Assembly: GCA_047639615.1 (NCBI GenBank)
Contig: JBLIOL010000113.1
Coordinates: forward strand, 1 to 14,563
DNA from: CAYWNK01 sp047639615
GTDB lineage: Bacteria; Planctomycetota; UBA1135; GCA-002686595
Reading direction: 5' to 3'
DNA length: 14,563 bases
Position numbers and translations under genes: made by a program. Positions 8,317-14,563 of the stretch are shown piece by piece. Positions within the stretch are counted from its first letter, which is position 1; every line of letters starts with the position of its first letter. The notes beneath the pieces were generated by a model. The model saw only the letters and a program-made list of their open reading frames with translations. It did not search any database and was not told where the DNA came from.

Positions 8317-8325
8317 GGGGGGGGG
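8317..8325. repeat. Nine-G homopolymer in the nqrA leader
   Basis: A run of nine G on the + strand (nine C in the nqr transcript) lies about 37-45 nt upstream of the nqrA ATG, flanked on both sides by GGCCT/GCCTGG copies (GGGCCT before, GGCCTGG after). It is non-coding if ATG 8280 is right. Such runs can vary in length by slippage. Confidence 0.6.
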
Positions 8326-8372
8326 CCTGGAAGAGGTACTCCGGGGCGGAGGATCTTCCAAATTTCGGTGGG

Positions 8373-8378
8373 ATAATA
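8373..8378 (-). promoter_or_regulatory. Candidate -10 box for the nqr operon
   Basis: The minus strand reads TATTAT in an otherwise GC-rich gap between cls and nqrA, one mismatch from TATAAT. It would give a leader of about 85 nt. No convincing TTGACA-like -35 lies 16-18 nt upstream; a GGGGCCCC palindrome (8387-8394) sits in that spacer. The box is a sequence match only. The 149-nt gap itself, against 1-4 nt within the nqr genes, argues for a separate operon promoter here. Confidence 0.35.
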
Positions 8379-8429
8379 GGTCATCCGGGGCCCCAGAACA
8401 CTTGCTACACGCTTGATTCCGGGCAGCGT

Positions 8430-9923
8430 CTACAGCAAGGGACCAAGAAGTCCTGCTGCGTTTTGAAGCGCCCGGCGCCAGATGGGCCGACGAACCCAGG
8501 TCTGGGCGTCGATCAGGTCCGCGGCATTCATGTAGGTGAGCTGCAGCAGACGCACCTGACTTGCCAAATCGGAGTCGTAGATCAGGGTCGAGGCCTCGAA
8601 GTTGATCTCGAAGCTGCGCCGGTCCAGGTTGGCGGTGGTCACCAGGGCCACAGAGCGGTCCACGGTGATCAACTTGGAGTGCAGAACGCCCTTGCGGTAC
8701 TCCCGGATCTCGACCCCGGCGGCCAGTAAGGTTTCGTAGAAAGAGCGACTCGCAGCCCCCACAAGTCTCGAATCTCCACGCCTGGGCACCGTCAGGGTCA
8801 CCTTGACGCCCCTGGCGGCGGCCGTGGTGATGGCATCCAGGGTGCCCTCGTCCGGCACAAAGTAGGGGGTCGTGAGGTGCACCTCTTCGCGGGCCAGATG
8901 CAGCATGGACTGCATCAGCTGGACCAGGGCCTCGTTGCGGCTGTTGGGGCCCGTGCCCATAACTTGCAGGGGGACGCCGCCCGCAGTGGGCTGCGGGTGC
9001 TTCAGGAGCCCGGAGAGGTCCTCATCCGTGTCCAGGAACCAGTCCTCTACGAAGAGCTGGGCCAGATCGAGCACCGCTGGGCCCTCGATACGCAGCATGC
9101 AGTCCACCCAGGGGGCGAACTTGGGCTTCAAGTCGAACTCCGGGGCCGCCAGGTTTTGGGAGCCTGTGTAGCCGATGCTGTGGTCGATCACGCACAGCTT
9201 GCGGTGATTGCGCATGTCGATACGCGCCGTAACCAAGGGCAGCAGCCAGGCCGGCAGGGCCGCCTCCACGCGAACGCCGCCGTCGCGCAGGCGTTGCGCC
9301 AGGTCGGACTCCAGGAACAGCCGCGATCCCAGGGCATCGCACAGCAGGCGGCATTTCACGCCCCGGGCGGCGGCCGCCAGTAGGGCCTCGGCCACCTTTT
9401 GGCCGTGGGGATCGTCTACCACTATGTAGTAGAGCAGGTGGCAGTGCTCCTGGGCGCCTTGGATGTCGGCCACGAGGCTTGCTAGGAACTGCTGGGCATC
9501 TCCAAGCAGCAGCACACCGTTGCCCCCACGGGGCTCGGTCTTGCCGACGCTGCTGGCCAGCAGGTGCAGGGGCTCGTAGCCCGGGGCGAGATCCACACGC
9601 CGGTGCTGTTTCCAGGTGTCTTCCAGAACGGCGCAGGTGCTGGCCTGGATTCGCCGGTGACGCTCGCGGCGCCCCCGTCCCAGGCGCACCTCGCCAAAGA
9701 CCAGGTAGGCTAGGATCCCGATCACCGGCAGCATCAGGATCACCAGGATCCAAGCCAGGCTCGAGGCCTGGCGGCGCTGGGGGCGCAGCAGGACTAGTCC
9801 CGAGAAGGCCACCTGCAAGACCACCAGGGTGGCGATGGCCAGGGCGGCCATCCAGCCCCTGTCTTCCAGCAGGCCTGGGTCCTCGAGCAGGGGTGAAATG
9901 GAGCGCGGCATGCTAAGTAGCAT
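8430..9923 (-). CDS. cls: Cardiolipin synthase-like phospholipase D family protein
   Basis: The enzyme is expected to join two phosphatidylglycerol molecules into cardiolipin and glycerol at the cytoplasmic membrane. The 497-residue product has two N-terminal transmembrane helices (about 24-47 and 54-77) followed by a basic stretch, as in bacterial Cls. Two PLD catalytic motifs are complete: H240-x-K242-x4-D247 (HRKLCVID) with GSQN downstream, and H415-x-K417-x4-D422 (HSKLITVD) with TANLDRRSFEIN after it. TTPYFVPDE (351-359) is another Cls hallmark. ATG 9923 gives the longest product; an in-frame ATG at 9911 would remove four residues. Both starts lie in a perfect hairpin, and neither has a visible Shine-Dalgarno. 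The FGE-fold lipoprotein gene ends 66 nt upstream on the same strand. Cardiolipin supports membrane respiratory complexes, so the neighbouring nqr operon is a sensible but unproven functional link. Confidence 0.9.
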   Translation of the reverse strand: MLLSMPRSISPLLEDPGLLEDRGWMAALAIATLVVLQVAFSGLVLLRPQRRQASSLAWILVILMLPVIGILAYLVFGEVRLGRGRRERHRRIQASTCAVLEDTWKQHRRVDLAPGYEPLHLLASSVGKTEPRGGNGVLLLGDAQQFLASLVADIQGAQEHCHLLYYIVVDDPHGQKVAEALLAAAARGVKCRLLCDALGSRLFLESDLAQRLRDGGVRVEAALPAWLLPLVTARIDMRNHRKLCVIDHSIGYTGSQNLAAPEFDLKPKFAPWVDCMLRIEGPAVLDLAQLFVEDWFLDTDEDLSGLLKHPQPTAGGVPLQVMGTGPNSRNEALVQLMQSMLHLAREEVHLTTPYFVPDEGTLDAITTAAARGVKVTLTVPRRGDSRLVGAASRSFYETLLAAGVEIREYRKGVLHSKLITVDRSVALVTTANLDRRSFEINFEASTLIYDSDLASQVRLLQLTYMNAADLIDAQTWVRRPIWRRALQNAAGLLGPLL

Positions 9924-9929
9924 GCCGCG
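9904..9929 (-). promoter_or_regulatory. Perfect 11-bp hairpin enclosing both candidate cls start codons
   Basis: Arms 9904-9914 and 9919-9929 are exact reverse complements with a 4-nt loop (AAGT on the + strand). In the mRNA one arm holds AUG at 9923 and the other holds AUG at 9911. The stem is GC-rich and followed by no U-run, so it is not an intrinsic terminator. A translation-control role is inference. Confidence 0.55.
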
Positions 9930-9989
9930 AGCCGAAGAACTTGTGGGCGCCCATGCAGTAGGGCACCTGCCGTAGATGGATAAGGGGGC

Positions 9990-11771
9990 CTACTTGCCCT
10001 GCTTGATCTTCCAACCCACGTCGAAGAAGCCGTCTGCCGGCTTCATGCGTAGGGTGAGGGGCAGGTAGCGGCGGCTCTGGCTGGTGGGGATCTCCACGGC
10101 CAAGTCGAGCCACTGCTCGATCAGCTGGAAGTCCTCGCCGGCGTCGTCCTTGATCCAGCGCTTGGTCTCGACCTGGGTGTAGCTTCCGCCGCCCTTGCCT
10201 TTCTTGATGGTCGGGGCGACCTTCAGGGGGAAATGCGCCACGAGATCGCCGGAGTCGCTGTCGAGGATCAGGATGTTGGGCTCCTCGAAGTCGATCAGTC
10301 CCTCGAAGGGGTCCGTGGGCTCCGGTTCATCGGGATCCGGAGCGGCAGCATCAGCAGCAGCAGCATCGGAATCGGCGGTCTCGGCCTTGGGCTCGATGAA
10401 CTTGCCCTTGGCGCGGTAGGCCACCAGGTAGACGCCAGCTTCGAGGGCCGGCTCGACCATGGGCTTGCTCAGGCTCAGGAATCCGATCTGCTGCGCTTCG
10501 CGCAGGGTCGCACGGCTGAGGAGCACGTCGCTACCACTCTCGGGCAGCTCGTCGCGGCTGACGAACATCATGTGCTCGAAGCCCGTGATCACGCGGTACT
10601 CACTGGGGATGGTGTAGTCCTTGAGAGCTCGCTCTTTCTTGACGTCCTTGTCGGTGACGACGGTGGACTTGCTGCTCCAGTGGTTGACGGAGACGGCGCC
10701 GTTCAATTCGAACAGCACGCCCTCGCCGCGCGCGCGGGAGTGACGCAGGTTTTCCTGGTAGATGGAGTTGGCCAGGTCGCTACCGGCCTTCGGGGAAGCG
10801 CTGACGCGGAAGCCCATGCCCTGGGATTTCTGGGTGCGCTCCGTGGAACGACGGATGGTGCACATGGCGGCCACTCGGTCGCTCACGTAACCGCCACCCA
10901 CAACCACTTGGTTGGAGGGGGACCAGCTGGACTCAGGCGTGAGCTTTTCGGCGCGGCGGCCCTTGCCGATGTTGTAGACGTTGCCCGTCTTCCAACCCTT
11001 GTAGGAGTTGTAGTTGCTGGTGGTCCATTCCCAGACGTTGCCGGCCAGGTCGAGCAGACCTTCACCGCTAGCGCCGGCGGGGAAATAGCCCGCCGGGAAA
11101 GCGGCCTTGACGGAGCGCATTTCGCTAGTGGCCGCATACTTGCCGTCCTCCCACTCCTCGCCCCAGGGGTAGAGCATCTCGCTGTTGCCGCGGCAAGCAC
11201 GCTGGAACTCCTGCTCGGTGGGCAGGCGCACGCCGGCCCAGGCGCAATAGGCCAAGGCGTCGGTGTAGTTCACGTAGTTGACCGGACGCAGCAGGTCGAT
11301 GCCGGTGGGGGCATCCCACTTCTGCTCTTGCCAGTTCTGCGTCCACCACTCGGCGCTGTCGAACTTGTTGCCCTTGTTGGCCTTGTCGGTCACAAAGGCG
11401 ACACGTTGGGCCTCGACCGCTTCACCGGCCCAGTAGTGGGGCGGCTTGGTGCCGGTCGCGTTGACGTACTCGAGGAACTGCTCGTTGGTGACCTCGGTCA
11501 GCCCCATGTAGAAGGGCTCGATCAGCACCGAGATCTGCGGGGTCGTGCTATCCAAGGTGCGCACCTTGGTGCGGACCGTCAGGTCCTCGTTGATCATCTT
11601 CTCGACGTCTTTGACGTCGTTGCCAACCTTGGTTCGGCCCCCCTTGATGAGCACCAAGCCCGGGGGCTTGTCGCCCTTCTGCGCAGCCACTGCGGCGGGC
11701 GCAGGTGCGGGAGCGGGCGAGCAGGCGAACAGTGATAGAGCCAGGGACGAGAGAATCACGTGGAGTTTCAA
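9990..11771 (-). CDS. Lipoprotein with FGE/sulfatase-modifying-factor fold and an unrecognised C-terminal region
   Basis: Lipoprotein signal: short basic start, hydrophobic core, lipobox LFAC with C17, then a Pro/Ala linker. Residues about 38-325 form an FGE-sulfatase (SUMF1-like) domain: PFYMGLTEVTNEQFLEYV (86-103), AYCAWAGVRLPTEQEFQRA (174-192), YPWGEEW (201-207), GLLDLAGNVWEWT (238-250) and MGFRVS (319-324). The region that in true FGE carries the copper-binding catalytic cysteine pair has a single cysteine, C304 (AAMCTIRRS), so formylglycine formation is unlikely and a structural, binding or other hydroxylase-like role is possible. Residues about 330-593 are not recognised; an acidic/alanine linker at 465-490 divides them. 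The only possible starts are TTG 11771 (an in-frame stop directly precedes it) or GTG 11759; TTG keeps the lysine expected in a signal peptide. The start lacks a clear Shine-Dalgarno. Confidence 0.8.
   Translation of the reverse strand: MKLHVILSSLALSLFACSPAPAPAPAAVAAQKGDKPPGLVLIKGGRTKVGNDVKDVEKMINEDLTVRTKVRTLDSTTPQISVLIEPFYMGLTEVTNEQFLEYVNATGTKPPHYWAGEAVEAQRVAFVTDKANKGNKFDSAEWWTQNWQEQKWDAPTGIDLLRPVNYVNYTDALAYCAWAGVRLPTEQEFQRACRGNSEMLYPWGEEWEDGKYAATSEMRSVKAAFPAGYFPAGASGEGLLDLAGNVWEWTTSNYNSYKGWKTGNVYNIGKGRRAEKLTPESSWSPSNQVVVGGGYVSDRVAAMCTIRRSTERTQKSQGMGFRVSASPKAGSDLANSIYQENLRHSRARGEGVLFELNGAVSVNHWSSKSTVVTDKDVKKERALKDYTIPSEYRVITGFEHMMFVSRDELPESGSDVLLSRATLREAQQIGFLSLSKPMVEPALEAGVYLVAYRAKGKFIEPKAETADSDAAAADAAAPDPDEPEPTDPFEGLIDFEEPNILILDSDSGDLVAHFPLKVAPTIKKGKGGGSYTQVETKRWIKDDAGEDFQLIEQWLDLAVEIPTSQSRRYLPLTLRMKPADGFFDVGWKIKQGK
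10345..10365. repeat. GCA triplet repeat coding an alanine-rich linker
   Basis: Seven tandem triplets on the + strand, GCA with one TCA interruption, within the FGE-fold lipoprotein gene. On the coding strand they give the Ala/Asp linker near residues 469-475. Length changes by slippage would stay in frame. Confidence 0.6.
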
Positions 11772-11921
11772 CTAGGGTCGAAGAGCGGTTACGGCTGCGG
11801 GCACGGGTGGGCGATCCGGGCATGGATCAACCTACCTAGCGTGCCTGGCACGGCCTGTTTCGCAGGAAACTGGGCTGAGGAGGATAGCCCGTGAGCGCGT
11901 GGGCGCAAGCGCCCCAAGTGG
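11772..11921. other. Intergenic region between the HD-GYP regulator and the FGE-fold lipoprotein
   Basis: This 150-bp gap should hold the end of the HD-GYP transcript and the promoter of the lipoprotein gene. Visible structure: a GC hairpin GGGCGC-AA-GCGCCC (11901-11914) just after the HD-GYP stop, without a U-run; GTTTC/GAAAC arms around 11857-11870; and a CGTGCC-T-GGCACG dyad at 11840-11852. No convincing -35/-10 pair or small gene was seen. Confidence 0.4.
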
Positions 11922-12977
11922 CTAGGCTGTATGAGGCTCGAGCAGCCCGGCAGCTTCCAAATCTCGCATGGGGGCCTGTAGCCAGTCCTGGCCTTCCTGC
12001 TCCAAAAGGCGCAGGAACACGTCTAGAACCTCGGGTTCGAAGGCTCGGCCCGAGTTTGACTCGAAGAAGTCGATGCACTTCTGCAGGTCCCACGGGGACT
12101 TGTAAGAGCGCTTCGTGGAGAGCGAATCAAACACCTCTACTACACAGAGAATGCGCCCCGGAGCCGAAATTTGGCCGCCGCGTAAGCGATTGGGGTAGCC
12201 GGTGCCGTCCCAGCGCTCGTGGTGCTCGCCCACATATTGGCAGACCTCGCGCAGCAGCGGATTGCTGCCGAGCTTGGTAGCGCCGACCTCGGGATGGCGC
12301 TGGACCTCGCGGTACTCGCTCGGGGTCAGGGGCCCTTTCTTGGTCAAGAAGCCCAGGTCCTCCAGGTAGATCTTGCCGTAGTCGTGGGCGATAGCGGCCA
12401 GCTCGAGGCGCTCGGTCGTTGCCCGGTCGAGGCCTAGGCCCTGAGCGATGCGGCGTGAATAGCGGCGGGTGCGCTCCCCGTGGCCGGCCGTGTAGGGGTC
12501 CACTCGCTCGATGGTCTGCGCGACCATGCCCGAGAGGATATTGACCAAGTCCTGGAAGGAGAGCTCGGTCGAGGTGATGCGTTGCTCGGAGACCGCCCTT
12601 TCGATGGTTGCGGCCAGAATGCTGGGGTCCACGGGCTTTTGGAGGTAGTCCACCGCGCCCTGCTTGAGCGCGTTGACCGCGCCGGTTACGGCCGGATAGC
12701 CGGTCATCAGGATCACCGCCGTCTGGGGCGAGAGCTCCTTAGCCGCGGCGATCACCTCGCCACCGCGGTCGGCGCCGGCGAAGACCACGTCGCTGACCAC
12801 CGCATCGAACTTGTGGCGGCCCAGCAGGCTGGCGGCCTCGGTGGAGGAGGCGGAGCGCGTGACCACGAAGCCTTTGCGCTCCAGCAGGTCGCCCATCAGG
12901 TCCAGGGTGCCGATCTCGTCATCCACGAGGAGCACGGTGGTAGCGGGGTTGTCGGGCTGGAAAGGTTGCAGAATCAT
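11922..12977 (-). CDS. Response regulator with HD-GYP cyclic-di-GMP phosphodiesterase domain
   Basis: A two-domain signalling protein of 351 residues. The N-terminal receiver domain (about 13-130) has the acidic pair D19/D20, the phospho-acceptor D63 (VVSDVVF), T92 (MTGYP) and K114 (LQKP). The C-terminal HD-GYP domain (about 145-330) has H166, the HD pair H198-D199 (AHDYGK), H228 (QRHPEVG), HHERWDGTGYP (252-262) and FDSLSTKRSYK (283-293). All metal-ligand and GYP residues known to matter are present, so it is expected to hydrolyse c-di-GMP when activated by a sensor kinase. No kinase gene is adjacent. ATG 12977 is chosen because it starts just before the receiver domain; the frame is open to GTG 13076 and contains another ATG at 13022, but that extension is low-complexity. 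It is divergent from the RluA-type gene across 175 bp. Confidence 0.93.
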   Translation of the reverse strand: MILQPFQPDNPATTVLLVDDEIGTLDLMGDLLERKGFVVTRSASSTEAASLLGRHKFDAVVSDVVFAGADRGGEVIAAAKELSPQTAVILMTGYPAVTGAVNALKQGAVDYLQKPVDPSILAATIERAVSEQRITSTELSFQDLVNILSGMVAQTIERVDPYTAGHGERTRRYSRRIAQGLGLDRATTERLELAAIAHDYGKIYLEDLGFLTKKGPLTPSEYREVQRHPEVGATKLGSNPLLREVCQYVGEHHERWDGTGYPNRLRGGQISAPGRILCVVEVFDSLSTKRSYKSPWDLQKCIDFFESNSGRAFEPEVLDVFLRLLEQEGQDWLQAPMRDLEAAGLLEPHTA

Positions 12978-13081
12978 GGGCTTGGGTCCGGGGCGGGCCC
13001 TAAGTGTCACGCGCTCCAGCATCGGGACAAAAGCCTGGCCTGTGCGAGGGCCCGGATCGGGTACCGTGCTGGCCACTTTCG

Positions 13082-13095
13082 TCCCAGCGCTGGGA
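13082..13095. promoter_or_regulatory. 14-bp perfect palindrome between divergent genes
   Basis: TCCCAGCGCTGGGA is its own reverse complement and lies in the 175-bp gap between the HD-GYP regulator and the RluA-family gene, about 58 bp before the latter's ATG. It could be a dimeric repressor or activator site. Palindromes of this length also occur by chance in GC-rich DNA, so the call is weak. Confidence 0.35.
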
Positions 13096-13152
13096 GCCCA
13101 GCCTGGTCCAAGTCCCGATGTGCCCCCTTTACCGGGCGCACGAGAGCGTGTT

Positions 13153-14157
13153 ATGCAGCGTACCGTAGCGGAAAGCGAGGCCGGCCAACGGCTTGATCGT
13201 TTGCTCCAATCCTGGTCCCCCGAAGTCTCGCGCAGCCGTGTTCAGCAGTGGCTCAAGGGCGGCCATGTGCAGGTTGATGGCGAGGCCACCGTGCGCGCCT
13301 CGGGCAAGGCTAGCCTAGGCCAAGTCATCAGCTGGGAGGTCCCCGAGCCGCCGGCCCCCTTCGACATGTCGGGTACGCCTGTGCACGACTTGGTGGTGCT
13401 GTATGAGGACGAGGCTATCGTGGTGGTCAATAAGACCGCCGGACTGCTCACGCACCGCAACCATCTAGGCCAGGGTCATTCGGTGGTGGAGTTGGCCGAG
13501 GCGCGCTTCGGCGCCATGCCCGAACCCGAGCTGCCCGAGAGCACGGAGCCGGGGGATCCTAGCGCACCCACTCGCGGCGGCATCGTCCACCGCCTTGACC
13601 GTGGCACGAGCGGCGTCATGGTGCTCGCGCGCACGCCCGAGGCCTTGGCCCACCTGCAGGCCCAATTCAAGCAGCGCACGGTCAGCAAATCCTATCGCAC
13701 CTTCGTGCACCAAACCCCGCGCTTCGACACGGAGATGGTGGATGAAGCCATCGAGCCGGACCCGCGCATGCCCGATCGTCGCCGTGTGGCGCGCCCGGAC
13801 ATCGCCGGTTATCTGAGCCCCAAGTCGCGCTCGGCCCAAACCATGGTCAAGGCAATCACGCGCTACTCACGCGCCTGCGAGTTGCTCTGCCAACCCAAGA
13901 CCGGCCGCACCCACCAGATCCGCGTACACCTGCTGCACCTAGGCATGCCGATCATCGGCGACCGCACCTACCGCTGGCCCGGCGCCCTGCCCAACCCCTT
14001 GGGCGACGACGCCCCGATCCCGGGCCGCCCCGCCTTGCACGCCGCCAGCCTCGAGTTCGAGCACCCCACAACAGGCGAACGCCTGAAGTTCGAGGCCCCG
14101 CTCCCCGAGGACCTGCTGCTGCTCCAGACCTGGCTACAAGAGCACTGGCCGGTCTAG
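13153..14157 (+). CDS. RluA-family pseudouridine synthase with N-terminal S4 domain
   Basis: The enzyme isomerises specific uridines in rRNA or tRNA to pseudouridine; the target base cannot be read from sequence alone. The 334-residue product starts with an S4 RNA-binding domain (AGQRLDRLLQSW ... SRSRVQQWLKGGHVQVDG, about 10-43), then the catalytic domain with YEDEAIVVVNKTAG (84-97) and the RluA signature HRLDRGTSG (147-155), where D150 is the catalytic aspartate. GRTHQIRVHL (251-260) and the LGMPIIGD motif follow. An acidic/proline-rich insert at about 121-141 separates the VVNK region from the signature. ATG 13153 is used because it starts just before the S4 domain; the frame is open upstream to 12811, but that part overlaps the antisense HD-GYP gene. 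Only a weak GAGAG precedes it. RluC/RluD-like is the likely subgroup. Confidence 0.93.
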   Translation: MQRTVAESEAGQRLDRLLQSWSPEVSRSRVQQWLKGGHVQVDGEATVRASGKASLGQVISWEVPEPPAPFDMSGTPVHDLVVLYEDEAIVVVNKTAGLLTHRNHLGQGHSVVELAEARFGAMPEPELPESTEPGDPSAPTRGGIVHRLDRGTSGVMVLARTPEALAHLQAQFKQRTVSKSYRTFVHQTPRFDTEMVDEAIEPDPRMPDRRRVARPDIAGYLSPKSRSAQTMVKAITRYSRACELLCQPKTGRTHQIRVHLLHLGMPIIGDRTYRWPGALPNPLGDDAPIPGRPALHAASLEFEHPTTGERLKFEAPLPEDLLLLQTWLQEHWPV

Positions 14158-14163
14158 GTCTGC

Positions 14164-14206
14164 CGAGTTCGGGCGCACGGGGTCAGGCACAAGACGCCCG
14201 AACTCG
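14164..14206. repeat. 12-bp inverted repeat around a GGGGTCAGGCAC core, between convergent genes
   Basis: CGAGTTCGGGCG (14164-14175) and CGCCCGAACTCG (14195-14206) are exact reverse complements, separated by 19 nt. The right arm abuts the stop codon of the minus-strand gene, and the left arm starts 6 nt after the RluA-family stop. It may stop transcription from both sides, although no T-run follows. The loop contains GGGGTCAGGCAC, which recalls short dispersed palindromic elements of environmental genomes (recollection, not checked). Confidence 0.5.
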
Positions 14207-14563
14207 CTAGCGCAGGCGTAGGGTTAGGCGTTTTTCTTCGCCGCCGCGTAGGCGCACGGGCTTTTCGGCGACTACGCCGTCGGCTTCGGCGCGCACGCGG
14301 TACTTGCCGGGGGGGAGCGGGCCGAGGCGGTGCTCGGACATGGAGAAGGCGCCGTCCATGTAGAGGGCTTGGAGGTCGGCCATGCCGACTAGGCCGGTGA
14401 CTTCGCGACCCTCTTCGTCGCGCACGCTGATGGATGCGGCGATGGGATCACCGGAGCCGTCCATGATGCGCAGCCAGAGGATGGTGCCGGCTTCGAGCAC
14501 GAGGGCGCTCTTGGTGGTCTGGCCCGCGCGCACGGTGAGCGGGGCGCTCTCGCGGGCGGTGAG
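14207..14563 (-). CDS. Carboxypeptidase-regulatory-like (Ig/prealbumin-fold) protein, 5' partial
   Basis: The frame is open to the right edge, so only the C-terminal 118 residues are visible. A beta-sandwich pattern is clear: GTILWLRIMDGSGDPIAASISVRDEEGREV, then a LGPLPPGKYRVRAEADG segment and a final beta-strand EKRLTLRLR. The D-x-x-G-x-P-I ... L-P-P-G-x-Y-x-V pattern is that of carboxypeptidase regulatory-like domains, commonly found as repeats in secreted or envelope proteins of Bacteroidota, Planctomycetota and Myxococcota. An internal GTG at 14533 is not a likely start, because the same domain fold appears to continue upstream. Function unknown. Confidence 0.65.
   Translation of the reverse strand, partial: LTARESAPLTVRAGQTTKSALVLEAGTILWLRIMDGSGDPIAASISVRDEEGREVTGLVGMADLQALYMDGAFSMSEHRLGPLPPGKYRVRAEADGVVAEKPVRLRGGEEKRLTLRLR

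Noticed and set aside
8281..8361. Upstream extension of nqrA by 27 codons
   Set aside because: The Pro/Arg/Ser-rich sequence precedes the normal IKxRRGL start and crosses the G-run; it is most likely leader.
8387..8394. GGGGCCCC palindrome upstream of the candidate nqr -10 box
   Set aside because: Only 8 bp and made of G and C alone; expected by chance in DNA of this composition.
10233..11735. 500-codon open frame on the + strand opposite the FGE-fold lipoprotein gene
   Set aside because: The product is a Val/Gly/Asp/His/Leu-rich shadow typical of the antisense strand of GC-rich genes; the minus-strand gene has a lipobox and clear family motifs.
12480..13196. Open frame on the + strand covering the HD-GYP gene start
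   Set aside because: Antisense shadow with no recognisable domain; it overlaps the well-supported receiver domain and the RluA-family start.
1..14563. CRISPR array, tRNA/rRNA gene, insertion sequence or phage genes
   Set aside because: No regularly spaced repeats, cloverleaf, transposase or phage-like protein was seen on either strand.

Overview
The window is dense, GC-rich bacterial DNA of a Gram-negative type. It carries a complete Na+-translocating NADH:quinone reductase operon (nqrABCDEF followed by apbE), two lipoproteins, a secreted beta-helix protein fragment, a cardiolipin synthase and an HD-GYP response regulator. The combination of Na+-NQR, a lipoprotein with a formylglycine-generating-enzyme (FGE)/sulfatase-modifying fold and a beta-helix protein ending in an Ig-like domain would suit Planctomycetota or a similar environmental phylum. 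That placement is inference; no rRNA or other marker gene is present. Several starts appear to be TTG, and many genes lack a strong Shine-Dalgarno sequence.

Layout, left to right: (1) The C-terminal 472 residues of a parallel beta-helix protein with a terminal SbsA-like Ig domain run on the + strand to 1420. (2) Convergent to it, and reading right to left, is the Na+-NQR operon: nqrA (8280), nqrB, nqrC, nqrD, nqrE, nqrF and apbE (ending at 1428). Spacings between the nqr genes are 1-4 nt or overlapping, and apbE follows 15 nt after nqrF. (3) Upstream on the same strand lie a phospholipase-D-type cardiolipin synthase (8430-9923) and a 593-residue FGE-fold lipoprotein (9990-11771). (4) An HD-GYP response regulator (11922-12977) is transcribed leftward, divergently from an RluA-family pseudouridine synthase (13153-14157). 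(5) A fragment of a carboxypeptidase-regulatory-like protein enters from the right edge on the minus strand.

The nqr genes form one functional unit. NqrF oxidises NADH through FAD and a 2Fe-2S centre. Electrons pass through the iron centre held by the NqrD/NqrE cysteines and the covalent FMNs of NqrC and NqrB to quinone, while Na+ is pumped out. ApbE attaches the two FMNs at the SGAT threonines, which are intact in both subunits. All key cofactor ligands I looked for are present, so the complex is expected to be active. The assembly factor NqrM is not encoded in the window.

I do not see a clearly new multi-gene system. The most unusual features are a perfect 11-bp hairpin that holds both candidate start codons of the cardiolipin synthase gene, an FGE-fold lipoprotein that lacks the usual cysteine pair and has an unrecognised C-terminal half, a nine-G run in the nqrA leader, a 14-bp palindrome between divergent genes, and a 12-bp inverted repeat around a GGGGTCAGGCAC core near the right end.
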